Shown: positions 6,549-15,091 of the stretch, one piece after another
Layout: each line of letters begins with the position of its first letter
Numbering within the stretch: position 1 is the first letter of the stretch
Source: Streptomyces sp. NBC_01551
GTDB lineage: Bacteria; Actinomycetota; Actinomycetes; Streptomycetales; Streptomycetaceae
Assembly: GCF_026339935.1 (NCBI RefSeq)
Contig: NZ_JAPEPX010000001.1
Coordinates: 3,114,001 to 3,178,000, forward strand
Length of the DNA stretch: 64,000 nt
Direction: 5' to 3'
The notes under the pieces: model-generated
The model's database searches: none
What the model was told of the DNA's origin: nothing
Seen by the model: the letters and a program-made list of their open reading frames with translations, nothing else
Position numbers and translations under genes: made by a program

Positions 6549-7499
6549 TCAGGAATTCTGGGCCTTGTCGTAGGCCGCCTTCGCCTCGTTGCCGAAGTAC
6601 GGGCCGTACATCCGGTTGGGCAGGAAGGTGTAGCCGAAGCTGTTCACCGAGACCTGCGTGCCCAAGCCGGTGGCCTCGTTGAAGTCCTGGAACCAGGGGC
6701 CGCCGCTGGAGCCGCCGGTCATGTTGCAGGCCAGGCTGTGGTCCTTGGTCAGCAGGAAGTCCTTGCCGGAGTTCCCGCTGCAGTAGACCAGCTTGGTGCC
6801 GTCGTACGGGGCCGCCGCGGGGAAGCCGAAGGAGTACATCTTCTTGTTGTAGCCGCCGTTGAAGAGGATCCCCTGGGCCCCGACCACCTGGCTGAGCTTC
6901 TGGCCGCCCAGGGGGGCCACGACGGCGAGGCCGACGTCCATGTTCATGTCCTCGCTGGCCGCCCACTGGTCGGTCGCGAAGGTCTTGGTGGCCGACCACT
7001 GGCCGTAGGGCGCGTTGCCGTTGTCGTACGCCGGGACGAAGACCCAGTTGGTGTGCCAGGCGCCCTGGTACTTCACGCAGTGGCCGGCGGTGATCACCGT
7101 GCTGCCGTTGGCGCTGGTGATCGAGTCGCCGGAGCAGGAGGCGGTCCGGTCTCCCATGGTGAAGAAGACCCGGCCGGAGGTCTTCACGACCGCTCCGCCG
7201 CCCGTCCACGCGCCTCCCGCCTGCGGGAACGCGGTGGGGGAGGAGGGCGCTGTGGGGGCGATCGCCGTGGGGCGGTCCGCCGCCGAGACCGCGGTGCGGG
7301 TGGCGCCCGGGGCCGCCGTCACGTCGAGCGGGGTGGCGTTGCGCATCCGCTCGGCGGTCCAGAAGCCCTGGGTGTGCTGCTGCCGGAACGAGGACGTGTC
7401 CGCGGGGGCGGCGGCCGAGGGGGTGGCCGCCGTCAGCGCGCCCGCGATCAGGGCGCCCGCCGCCAGGAGGACCGATGCTGCCGTGTGATGACGATTCAC
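6549..7499 (-). CDS. Secreted trypsin-like serine peptidase
   Basis: A 316-residue extracellular endopeptidase of the chymotrypsin fold. A Sec signal peptide covers about residues 1-32 (start, a hydrophobic run LLAAGALIAGALTAA, then PSAAA). The catalytic triad is His140 (ITAGHCV), Asp188 (MNMDVGLA) and Ser265 (GGSSGGPW). GTG 7499 is chosen because AAGGAG lies 6 bases upstream and the signal peptide begins there; the longer open frame upstream gives Pro/Arg-rich nonsense. The residues between signal and catalytic domain may be a propeptide. It resembles the V8/streptogrisin-like secreted proteases of streptomycetes. It is monocistronic, with hairpins at its 3' end. Confidence 0.9.
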   Translation of the reverse strand: MNRHHTAASVLLAAGALIAGALTAATPSAAAPADTSSFRQQHTQGFWTAERMRNATPLDVTAAPGATRTAVSAADRPTAIAPTAPSSPTAFPQAGGAWTGGGAVVKTSGRVFFTMGDRTASCSGDSITSANGSTVITAGHCVKYQGAWHTNWVFVPAYDNGNAPYGQWSATKTFATDQWAASEDMNMDVGLAVVAPLGGQKLSQVVGAQGILFNGGYNKKMYSFGFPAAAPYDGTKLVYCSGNSGKDFLLTKDHSLACNMTGGSSGGPWFQDFNEATGLGTQVSVNSFGYTFLPNRMYGPYFGNEAKAAYDKAQNS

Positions 7500-7671
7500 G
7501 CATGACTCCTTCTGCCGTGCCCGGTCCGGTCGGTCCCGGGCAGGGTGGGGGTGAAGAGCTGTCGGTGCGGATCGGCTGCAGGGTCGCACGCACGGCACGA
7601 GATGTCAGGGCACGGTCAGAACGTTCGGTCGGTTCCGGCCAGGAATTGGCCAACTCCGTTCCCTGCGCGGC

Positions 7672-8724
7672 TCATACGGTGAGTACAACACCGGCGTACG
7701 AGACCCCGGCCACCACCACCCACGCCCCGAGCCCCAGCACCGCGGCCCGCCCTCCCGTCCGGGCCAGCGTCGGCAGGTGCACCGCGCTCCCCAGGCCGAA
7801 CAGGGCCGCCGCCAGCAGCGCTTCCTGCGCGGTGTGCGCCCACTCCAGCGCCGCGTCCGGCAGGACCCCGGTGGCTCGCAGCGCGGCCGCCGCCAGGAAG
7901 CCGGCCACGAACAGCGGCACCGGGGCCGGCCTGCGGCCCGACGCGGTGCGGACCCCGCGCCGCCGGGCCCGTACGGAGAAGGCGACCGCCGCCACCAGCG
8001 GGGCCAGCAGTGCCACCCGCATCAGCTTGACCAGCACGGCCTCGCCGAGCGCCCCGGGGCCCGCCGTCTGGGCGGTGGCCACCACCTGGCCGACGTCGTG
8101 GACGCTCGCGCCCACCCAGCGCCCGAAGGCCAGGTCGGAGAGGCCCAACGGCCCCTGGAAGAGCGGGAGCACGGCGATGGCCAAGGTTCCGCACAGCGTC
8201 ACCAGCGCCACCGAGGAGGCCACGTCCTCCTCGTCGCTGCCGGACACCTCGCTAACCGCGCCGATCGCCGAGGCCCCGCATATGGAGTACCCGGTGGCGA
8301 TCAGCAGGGGCTGGTCTCCCGGCAGCCCGAGTCTGCGGCCCAGCCAGAGGGTCCCGAGGAAGGTGGCCGCCACGACCCCGACGACCATCGCCACCGTCGC
8401 CCAGCCCAGCCGGAGCACCTGGTCCAGGCCCAGACCGAGGCCCAGCAGGACGATGCCGAGCCGCATCAGCCGCCGCCCGGCCAGGGAGAGCCCCGGACGG
8501 GCGGCTCCGCGCACGAAGGTCCGTATGCGCGGGAGGTGGGCCACCGCGATGCCCAGGACCACCGACGCGGTCAGCATCGGCACCGCCGGGACCAGCCGGT
8601 GGACGCTCCACGCGACGAGCGCGCCCGCGGCCGCCAGTACCAACCCCGGCCAGGAGGTGGATGTTTCACGTGAAACACGGCGCACCCGCACCACCTGGTG
8701 GGTGGGGCGGTTCAGCAGGGCCAT
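7672..8724 (-). CDS. YeiH-family putative sulfate exporter
   Basis: A 350-residue polytopic membrane protein of about ten helices, of the YeiH/UPF0324 family (conserved hypothetical 698 superfamily). Typical segments are RLGIVLLGLGLGLDQVLRLG, GYSICGASAIGAVSEVSGSDEEDVASS split over two helices, and GRWVGASVHDVGQV. Family members are annotated as sulfate or sulfite exporters; transport has hardly been tested. Its ATG overlaps the stop of the cysteine dioxygenase gene by one base (TGATG). This strong coupling suggests it exports sulfite/sulfate made by cysteine oxidation. Residues 17-21 (VSRET) are encoded by a parS site. GTG and ATG starts further inside would cut the first helix. Confidence 0.88.
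   Translation of the reverse strand: MALLNRPTHQVVRVRRVSRETSTSWPGLVLAAAGALVAWSVHRLVPAVPMLTASVVLGIAVAHLPRIRTFVRGAARPGLSLAGRRLMRLGIVLLGLGLGLDQVLRLGWATVAMVVGVVAATFLGTLWLGRRLGLPGDQPLLIATGYSICGASAIGAVSEVSGSDEEDVASSVALVTLCGTLAIAVLPLFQGPLGLSDLAFGRWVGASVHDVGQVVATAQTAGPGALGEAVLVKLMRVALLAPLVAAVAFSVRARRRGVRTASGRRPAPVPLFVAGFLAAAALRATGVLPDAALEWAHTAQEALLAAALFGLGSAVHLPTLARTGGRAAVLGLGAWVVVAGVSYAGVVLTV
8663..8676. promoter_or_regulatory. parS site (ParB binding), exact consensus
   Basis: GTTTCACGTGAAAC, the perfect 14-bp Streptomyces parS palindrome, lies inside the yeiH-like coding sequence, where it is read as Val-Ser-Arg-Glu-Thr at residues 17-21. Confidence 0.95.
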
Positions 8725-9278
8725 CAGTCGGTGGGGAGCGTGTAGACGCGGCGGACGCTGCTGCCGAGGCGGGCGACGTCGGCGCCGTAGACGTGCAGGG
8801 AAATCGCCGTCGTGCGACAGGAGTTGCGGACCTTGTGGATGTCGCCGGGCGGGGCGAACCCGCAGACGTCACCGGGGCCGTTGACCACCTGCTCCGTCGC
8901 CACCAGCCGGGCGCCGCCGGATCCCGTGGCGGGGGCGAGCCGGTAGCGCAGCTCACTCTCCTCGCCCTCGTGGACGCCGGCCACGCACCACGAGACGTGG
9001 TCGTGGATGGCGGTCTCCTGACCGGGCAGCCACACCAGCGCCACCACCGAGAAACTGCCGTCCGCCTCGGCGTGCAGGATGTGCTGCCGGTACCGGTCGG
9101 CATGCCCCACGCGCTGCTCGGGGGTGAGCAGGTCGGGTGTGCCCAGGTGCGGGGCCACGCGTTCACCGACCAGGTAGGCGGTCAGGTCGGGGGCGAGGCC
9201 CCGGTCCACGACCGTGCGGATCTCACTGACGAGTGCGGCCATCCTCGCGGTGGTGCGGGCCTGGGTGCTGGTGGTCAT
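8724..9278 (-). CDS. Cysteine dioxygenase (type I family)
   Basis: A 184-residue cupin that oxidises L-cysteine to cysteine sulfinate with O2 at a mononuclear Fe(II). The 3-His metal site is visible: IHDHVSWC gives His92 and His94, and GDIHKV gives His148. Cys98 and Tyr164 (LHVYG) match the region of the Cys-Tyr cofactor in eukaryotic enzymes, but positions are not strictly aligned. ATG 9278 gives the family length. The open frame upstream to 9371 runs through the regulatory region and is not used. It is the first gene of a two-gene operon with the YeiH exporter, downstream of a LysR gene on the same strand. Confidence 0.9.
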   Translation of the reverse strand: MTTSTQARTTARMAALVSEIRTVVDRGLAPDLTAYLVGERVAPHLGTPDLLTPEQRVGHADRYRQHILHAEADGSFSVVALVWLPGQETAIHDHVSWCVAGVHEGEESELRYRLAPATGSGGARLVATEQVVNGPGDVCGFAPPGDIHKVRNSCRTTAISLHVYGADVARLGSSVRRVYTLPTD

Positions 9279-9333
9279 ATGGGCAGCGTCGAACAGCCCA
9301 TCCATCACGTCCAACGACAGTTCTGACCCGAAA

Positions 9334-9359
9334 TCCCAAGCTCTGCTTATGGGTTGGGA
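9334..9359. promoter_or_regulatory. Candidate LysR operator upstream of the dioxygenase gene
   Basis: TCCCAA (9334-9339) and TTGGGA (9354-9359) form a perfect inverted repeat 56-81 bp upstream of the cysteine dioxygenase ATG. Inside it lies GCTTATG (9345-9351), whose complement CATAAGC recurs at 10292-10298, just upstream of the LysR gene. A shared heptamer before regulator and target is what an autoregulated LysR protein would bind. Confidence 0.5.
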
Positions 9360-9377
9360 CCCGTCTGACAACCGGGC

Positions 9378-10283
9378 TCAGCAGCCGACCCGATTCGACG
9401 CCACCCGCTTCAGCTCGTCCAGCACCACGGCCGTCGCCGGGATCCGCAGGTGGTCGCGGTACACGTACGCGGCGATATGGCGGCGCGCGGCGGGTTGCAG
9501 CGGCCGCCCGCAGACCCGGCTCAGGGAGAGGGAGGGCAGCACCAGCGCGGGCATCATGGCCACGCCGAGGCCCTGGGCGACCAGGCTCTGCACCACCAGG
9601 TTGTCATCGGTGGCGAACCGGATGTCGGGTACGAAGCCCAGCTCGGCGCACTCGTGCAGCAGGTTCGCCCGGCAGCGCGGGCAGCCCGCGATCCAGCGCT
9701 CCTCGGCCAGGTCGGCGAGGTTCACGGCGCGCCGCCGGGCCAGCGGATGGCCGGTCGGCAGGAGCACCGTCAGCTGGTCCTCCAGCAGCCTGACCTCGGT
9801 GACCTCGTCCGGGATCTCCTCGTGCAGCCCCGGGTAGGTGAAGGCCAGGGTGATGTCGCACTCCCCGCGCTCCAGCCGCCGCAGGGACTCCGGGGGCTCC
9901 CCCTCCAGCAGTTCGACCTGGACGCCCGGATGGTCCTTGGCGAGGCCGCTCAGGGCCTCCGGGACGAGCGTGACGTTGGCGCTGGGGAAACCGCAGAGCC
10001 GGACGCGTCCGGTGCGCAGCCGGGCGTACGCCTTCAGCTGGGCCTCGGCGGCGGAGAGGGTGCCGAGGATCGACTCGGCGTGCCGGGCCAGGGATTCGCC
10101 TGCTTCGGTGAGCTGCATCCTGCGGCCCACGCGGGTGAACAGCGGTGTGCCGACAGCGCGTTCGAGCGCCTTCATCTGCTGGGTGATCGCGGGCTGGGTG
10201 TACCCCAGGACGCGGGCGGCCGCCGAGTAGGACCCGGAGGCGACCACCTCGTGGAACGTCCGTATGTGCCGCGAATCGAACAC
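9378..10283 (-). CDS. LysR-family transcriptional regulator
   Basis: A 301-residue LysR-type regulator. The N-terminal helix-turn-helix is in FHEVVASGSYSAAARVLGY and TQPAITQQMKALER (residues 9-45). The effector domain spans about 90-290 and resembles the CysB/YeiE side of the family. GTG 10283 (start VFDSRHIRTF) gives the standard N-terminus; the longer frame adds an unlikely leader. It is transcribed toward the cysteine dioxygenase-YeiH pair with 99 bp between, and probably controls it in response to a sulfur compound. In E. coli yeiH lies beside the LysR gene yeiE, so the association is conserved. The effector is not known from this sequence. Confidence 0.9.
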   Translation of the reverse strand: MFDSRHIRTFHEVVASGSYSAAARVLGYTQPAITQQMKALERAVGTPLFTRVGRRMQLTEAGESLARHAESILGTLSAAEAQLKAYARLRTGRVRLCGFPSANVTLVPEALSGLAKDHPGVQVELLEGEPPESLRRLERGECDITLAFTYPGLHEEIPDEVTEVRLLEDQLTVLLPTGHPLARRRAVNLADLAEERWIAGCPRCRANLLHECAELGFVPDIRFATDDNLVVQSLVAQGLGVAMMPALVLPSLSLSRVCGRPLQPAARRHIAAYVYRDHLRIPATAVVLDELKRVASNRVGC

Positions 10284-10361
10284 ATGTGAAGCATAAGCGG
10301 ACGTTGGGAGGGGCCGTAGGCGAAATCCGCCCACGGCCCCTCACCTTCAAGCCAGGGATCC

Positions 10362-11986
10362 CTACTTGTCGCCGACCCGCGAGCCGAGCGTGATGTCGAC
10401 CGTGGTCGGCTTGCCGTCGCGGACGTAGGTCAGCTTCACGACGTCGCCCGGCTTGTGCGTCCAGATCTCGCTGATCAGGCTCGGGCCGCTGTCGATCTGC
10501 TTGCCGCCGAACTGGGTGATCAGGTCGCCGGGCTTCAGGCCCGCCTTGCCGGCCGGGCCGTTCGGGTCCACGAGGTCGCCCGCGGCGGCCCCGCTCTCGG
10601 AGATCTTGGCGCCCTCCGCCTTGGACTGGATGTCCACGGAGACCGAGATCACCGGGTAGACCGGCTTGCCCGTCTTGATGAGCGACTCGGCGACGTTCTT
10701 CGCCTGGTTGATCGGGATGGCGAAGCCGAGGCCGATGGAGCCGGCCTGGCCGCCGCCGAAGCCGCCGTTGCCGGCGGACTGGATCGCGGAGTTGATGCCG
10801 ATCACCGCGCCGCGGCCGTCGATCAGCGGGCCGCCGGAGTTGCCCGGGTTGATCGAGGCGTCGGTCTGGAGCGCGCTCATGTACGAGTTCTTGCTGCCGG
10901 AGCCGTCGCCGGAGGCCACCGGGCGGTTCTTGGCGCTGACGATGCCGGTCGTGACCGTGTTGGACAGGCCGAACGGCGCGCCGATGGCGATGGTCGGGTC
11001 GCCGACCGCGACCTTGTCGGAGTCGCCCAGCGGCAGCGGCTTGAGGCCGGACGGCGGGTTCTTCAGCTTCAGCACGGCCACGTCGTAGCCCTGGGCGCGG
11101 CCGATGACCTCGGCGTCGTACCTCTTGCCGTCGGAGAAGGTCGCGGAGAGCTTGCCGCCGTTCGCGGCGGAGGCCACCACATGGTTGTTGGTGAGGATGT
11201 GGCCCTGCTGGTCGTAGACGAACCCGGTGCCGGTGCCGCCCTCGCCGTCGCCGGCCGAGGCCTCGATGGTGACCACGCTGGGCAGCGCGCCGGCGGCCAG
11301 GCCCGCGATGGAGCCCGCCTCCCGCTTGAGGTCCTTGGGGGTGTTCCCGGCGGTGATCGTGGTCGAGCCGGTGCCGGTGCCGCCGTTGTCGTTGCGCTCG
11401 GCGGCCCAGTAGCCGATGCCGCCGCCGACGCCGCCCGCGAGCAGGGCCGCCACCAGCACGGCGGCGACGAGACCGCCGCGGCCCTTCGGCTTGGGCGCCG
11501 GCTGGCCGTCGGCGGCGAGGTGCGCGCCCCAGCCGCCGTGGCCGGCTCCGCCATAGGCGGGAACCGCGGGCGGGGGCGGCGGCCAGCCCTCGGCGCCGTA
11601 CGCGGCGGGAGCCGGGCCTGCGGCGCGGGGCCCTGGGGCGGCGGGGCCTGGCCGTAGGCCGGGTTCGGCGGGAACTGCTGGGTGGCCTCGGTCCCGGGCG
11701 CGGGCGTCGGCGGGATCTGCTGGGTCACCGGCTCGGCGGGCGCGGCCGCGGGCGCGGCGACGGGCACCGCGTCAGTGGGCGCGGCGGGTGCAGCGGGTAC
11801 GGCGGGTGCAGCAGGTGCACCCGCAGGCTCCGGCGCGACGGGCCCGGTCCCGGGCGCGGACGCCGGCGCCGCGGGCGTCTCGGCGGTCGGGGCCCCGTCG
11901 GCGTGGGGAGCGGCCACCGGCACGGGGGGTGCGGACGGGGCCGCGGGGGGCGTAGGGGCCGCGGTGCCCTCGTTCTCGGTGCTCAC
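10362..11986 (-). pseudogene. HtrA/DegP-like trypsin-PDZ membrane protease, frameshifted
   Basis: Two frames together give one Streptomyces HtrA-like protease of about 540 residues. Frame one (ATG 11986) encodes a Pro/Ala-rich cytosolic N-terminus to about position 11620. Frame two continues with YGAEGWPPPPPAVPAYGG, a membrane helix (VAAVLVAALLAGGVGGGIGY), the protease domain with His in TNNHVV, Asp in YDVAVLK and Ser in NPGNSGGPL, and a PDZ domain ending at 10362. No usable start precedes frame two before the membrane helix. A one-base deletion in the C/G run near 11615-11621 (GCCCGG for GCCCCGG) would explain the break. Either the gene is truly broken or the base is a sequencing error. It would act at the outer membrane face in envelope quality control. 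Confidence 0.7.
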
Positions 11987-12221
11987 AGCGCTCTCTCCTC
12001 GTCACACGCAACACACACGGCTTCTGCACTATCTGGCGATATCGGTCCGACTGAACGTTCGACATGCCGCACAAGTTCCTGGGCAAAGCCTTTCCCATGA
12101 CCCGTCAGAGCACTGTAAGCCGGACCTGTGCGTCTCCCCCCATCCTTTATCCCCGGCATTTCGGGCGCATCCCCAGGGTTCCCCCCGACGCCGGGCACCC
12201 GCTCGGTGGCACCATGACCCG

Positions 12222-13022
12222 GTGACCCACGCAACGCCGCGCCCCATCCAGGTCGTCGCCCACCGCGGCGCCTCGGAGGATGCCCCCGAGCACACCCTGG
12301 CCGCCTACCGCAAGGCCATCGAGGACGGCGCCGACGCGCTCGAATGCGACGTCCGGCTCACCGCGGACGGCCATCTGGTCCTGGTCCACGACCGCCGGGT
12401 CAACCGCACCTCCAACGGCCGCGGCGCCGTGTCCGCCTTGGAGCTGGCCGAGCTCGCCGCCCTCGACTTCGGCTCCTGGAAGGACCGCGAGGAGTCCCCC
12501 GACTGGGACGCGGACCCGGAGCGCACCTCGGTGCTCACTCTGGAGCGGCTGCTCGGGCTGGTCTCCGACGCCGGCCGCCCGGTGGGCCTCGCGATCGAGA
12601 CGAAGCACCCCACCCGCTGGGCCGGCCAGGTGGAGGAGCGGCTCCTCTTCCTCCTCAAGCGCTTCGGTCTGGACGCCCCGCCCGCCGAGGGCCCGCACCC
12701 GGTCCGGGTCATGAGCTTCTCCGCGCGCTCGCTGCACCGGGTGCGGGCTGCCGCGCCGACGATCCCGACCGTGTACCTGATGCAGTTCATCTCCCCCCGG
12801 ATGCGGGACGGGCGGCTGCCTGCCGGCGTACGGATCGCGGGGCCGGGCATGCGGATCGTGCGCAACCACCCCGGCTACATCCGCAAGCTCCAGGCCGCGG
12901 GCCATTCCGTACACGTCTGGACCGTGAACGAGCCCGAAGACGTTCAGCTCTGCGCTGATCTGGGTGTCGAAGCGATCATCACGAACAGGCCGCGGCAGGT
13001 TCTGTCACAGCTGGGACGCTGA
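12222..13022 (+). CDS. Glycerophosphodiester phosphodiesterase
   Basis: A 266-residue TIM-barrel enzyme that hydrolyses glycerophosphodiesters to glycerol-3-phosphate and an alcohol. The catalytic and metal signature is clear: VAHRGASEDAPEHT (His14, Arg15), ALECDVRL (Glu41, Asp43) and VLVHDRRVNR (His56). The C-terminal barrel strand HVWTVNEPEDV is typical of GlpQ/UgpQ proteins. GTG 12222 puts the catalytic His at the usual distance from the N-terminus; no signal peptide is seen, so the enzyme is probably cytoplasmic. It stands alone, divergent from the HtrA-like gene across a 235-bp spacer. Confidence 0.93.
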   Translation: MTHATPRPIQVVAHRGASEDAPEHTLAAYRKAIEDGADALECDVRLTADGHLVLVHDRRVNRTSNGRGAVSALELAELAALDFGSWKDREESPDWDADPERTSVLTLERLLGLVSDAGRPVGLAIETKHPTRWAGQVEERLLFLLKRFGLDAPPAEGPHPVRVMSFSARSLHRVRAAAPTIPTVYLMQFISPRMRDGRLPAGVRIAGPGMRIVRNHPGYIRKLQAAGHSVHVWTVNEPEDVQLCADLGVEAIITNRPRQVLSQLGR

Positions 13023-13194
13023 CATCCCGGTTTGCGCACCCGCCACCCGCGACCCGTTCGTCACAGGGTGTGCCCCGGCGCATCCGCTCCGCATTCACTG
13101 GTCATGAATGCGTCAGAGCTCTCCGCTTCGGCGGTTTCCGGTCCAGGCCATTGGGGCATCCAGACCATGGCGTGGGGCTAAGGAGGTTCCGGGG

Positions 13195-13710
13195 GTGGCG
13201 TTGGTGGTGGCACAAGAAGTGCCCACGTCGTCGTGCGTGGACGTGACCCATGGTCCTGCGGGCGTGGGCGAGGCGAGACACCGCATGCGTGAGCAACTGC
13301 GCATGAGCGGGGTGTCCGAATCGGTCGTGGACGACGCCGTACTGATCCTTTCCGAACTGCTCAGCAACGCCTGCCGGCACGGCCGGCCGCTGGGCTCGCG
13401 GGAGGTCGGGGACGGGGAGATACGCGCTGCCTGGCGCGTCGACAAAGCGGGGCGGCTGACGGTCGAGGTCACGGACGGGGGCGGTCCCACCCGCCCGGTT
13501 CCGGCCACGCCCTCGGTCACCGCGCGCGGCGGCCGGGGGCTGAACATCATCAGCGCCCTGGCCCAGGACTGGGGTGTCCGGGACGGTGCGGCGGGCGAGG
13601 TCACCGTATGGGTGATTGTCGCGTGCGGGGCCCGGCACGAGGATTTCGCTACGCGCGTTGCGCCCCCGGCGGTCGACTTCAGCACGGCCTTCGACGATCT
13701 GAATCCCTGA
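13195..13710 (+). CDS. HATPase_c regulatory protein (anti-sigma/RsbW-like)
   Basis: A 171-residue stand-alone GHKL ATPase domain of the kind used by Streptomyces as anti-sigma factor or serine kinase. The N box is LSELLSNACRHG, the G1 box VTDGGGP and the G2 box GRGLNIISALA. GTG 13195 follows a perfect AGGAGG (13181-13186) at 8 bases; the longer open frame upstream lacks sense. No sigma factor or anti-anti-sigma gene is next to it, so its partner is unknown. A second protein of this class lies at 20260-20748, and a SpoIIE-like protein between them could belong to the same partner-switching network. Confidence 0.85.
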   Translation: MALVVAQEVPTSSCVDVTHGPAGVGEARHRMREQLRMSGVSESVVDDAVLILSELLSNACRHGRPLGSREVGDGEIRAAWRVDKAGRLTVEVTDGGGPTRPVPATPSVTARGGRGLNIISALAQDWGVRDGAAGEVTVWVIVACGARHEDFATRVAPPAVDFSTAFDDLNP

Positions 13711-13711
13711 C

Positions 13712-13731
13712 CGGATTCCGCTCGGGATCCG
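13712..13731. terminator. Short hairpin after HATPase gene
   Basis: CGGATTCC (13712-13719) pairs with GGGATCCG (13724-13731), one G-U pair, directly after the stop at 13710. A small but well placed terminator candidate. Confidence 0.4.
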
Positions 13732-13936
13732 CACGGACGCCGAGCGCGATTCCACAAGCATGAGACACGCGATCAGACATCCGTCAGACACGCGTTCAGA
13801 CACGTGATCGCACATGCGGCCGACCGGGAGCGCACGCCGACCGTGCTCCCGGCCGCACCCCGCCGGTTCCGGTGGTACGAACGGCTAGGCTCGCGCCCAG
13901 ACACACCCGTACCGCCGCAACCGGGAGACACCCACG

Positions 13937-14911
13937 ATGGCCAAGAAGCGCCCCGCAGCGAAGACTGCAAAGCCGCAGCTCAACAACGGGGAGATCCCGG
14001 TGGTAGGCGCCCGCGAGCCCTGCCCCTGCGGATCCGGTCGCCGCTACAAGGCCTGCCACGGCGCGGCCGCCGCGCACGCCGTCACCGAGCACGTGCAGCG
14101 CCCGTTCGAGGGCCTGCCCGGCGAATGCGACTGGGTGGCGCTGCGCGAGCTCGTCCCGGCGGCCACCATCCCGCTCACCCTCAAGGGCGGACTGCCCGAG
14201 GGCGTCCCGTCCGTCACGCTGGTGACCGTACTCCCCATGGCATGGCCGGCACTGCGCCGCGAGGACGGGTCCGTCCTGCTCGGCCTCCAGAACGACTCGA
14301 CCACCGGGGACCTCTCCCGGGACATGGCCGACACCCTGGAGCGCGCGCTCGCCGCGGAACCGGGAACTCCGGTCCCGGCCCGCCGGGTTCCGGCCGAGGG
14401 TCCGCGACTTCAGGATCTCCTGGACACGGACGGCGCTTTCGAGCCGGTTGTGCACAGCGGCTTCGAATTCTGGATTCCGGAGTCGGAGAGTGCCCAGAAC
14501 TCCTCTCCGGAGATCGCCGCCTCGCTGGAACGCGCCAACGCGGCCGCCATCCCGACGGTCAAGCTGGCCGGCGTGGACGCCGCCTACTGGTGCGAGACCC
14601 CGGACAAGAACCACCTGCGCTGGGTCATGCCGCACCCCGAGGAGAAGCTGCTCGACGCCCTCGCGCGACTGCACTCCGCGGGTACCTCCTCCCTCGGCGA
14701 AGGCACCAAGCTCGTCGGTTCCTTCCGTGCGCACGGCCTGATGGTCCCCGTCTGGGACCTGCCCACCGGGGTCACCGCCGACGACGTGGAGAAGCCCGCC
14801 GCGGAGTTCGCGGAGCGGCTGGTCGCGGCCCTCGCCTCGGACGCTCCGCTCACCACGGAAGAGCGCCGGGCGCGCGGTGGCCTCACCAACCGCCAGGTCA
14901 CGCTGAGCTGA
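13937..14911 (+). CDS. DUF5926 protein with N-terminal SEC-C zinc motif
   Basis: A 324-residue soluble protein. A SEC-C metal-binding motif lies at residues 27-42 ([17 protein letters not shown]), with Cys29, Cys31, Cys40 and His41 as zinc ligands, the motif that in SecA binds SecB and ribosomes. The rest is a single mixed domain, typical of the DUF5926 family conserved in Streptomyces, with no known activity. The N-terminal run [12 protein letters not shown] is strongly basic and could touch RNA or ribosomes. ATG 13937 follows GGGAGA. It is convergent with the next gene across a structured spacer. The function is unknown. Confidence 0.85.
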   Translation: MAKKRPAAKTAKPQLNNGEIPVVGAREPCPCGSGRRYKACHGAAAAHAVTEHVQRPFEGLPGECDWVALRELVPAATIPLTLKGGLPEGVPSVTLVTVLPMAWPALRREDGSVLLGLQNDSTTGDLSRDMADTLERALAAEPGTPVPARRVPAEGPRLQDLLDTDGAFEPVVHSGFEFWIPESESAQNSSPEIAASLERANAAAIPTVKLAGVDAAYWCETPDKNHLRWVMPHPEEKLLDALARLHSAGTSSLGEGTKLVGSFRAHGLMVPVWDLPTGVTADDVEKPAAEFAERLVAALASDAPLTTEERRARGGLTNRQVTLS

Positions 14912-14960
14912 CGACCGCACACGCGCGGGTCCGGTGACTGGGGTCACAACTCCCGCTAAT

Positions 14961-15016
14961 CGCCTGCAAATCGGTGTCTGAATATCAGAGATCGAATTTG
15001 CGAACAGGCGATCTCT
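14961..15016. other. Intergenic region with two mutually exclusive stems
   Basis: CGCCTG-CAAAT (14961-14971) can pair with ATTTG and CAGGCG (14996-15010). AGAGATCG (14987-14994) pairs perfectly with CGATCTCT (15009-15016). The two stems share bases around 15009-15010 and so cannot both form. They lie just before the long hairpin at 15033-15072. This may be a structured transcript or only a complex bidirectional terminator. Confidence 0.4.
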
Positions 15017-15032
15017 TGTTACGGTTCTTGTA

Positions 15033-15072
15033 GCCCGGTCGCTGGTGCATCCCCCGTCGCCAGCGACCGGGC
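15033..15072. terminator. Strong bidirectional terminator
   Basis: GCCCGGTCGCTGG (15033-15045) pairs perfectly over 13 bp with CCAGCGACCGGGC (15060-15072). It lies between the convergent DUF5926 gene and the secreted-protein gene at 15092. Confidence 0.8.
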
Positions 15073-15091
15073 CCTCACATTTCCACGGTGT

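Noticed and set aside
11069..11459. The continuation of the HtrA N-terminal frame as a separate protein to 11069.
   Set aside because: After about 11620 it becomes Arg/Pro/Ser-rich and is out of frame with the membrane helix and protease domain, so it is a frameshift product, not a second gene.
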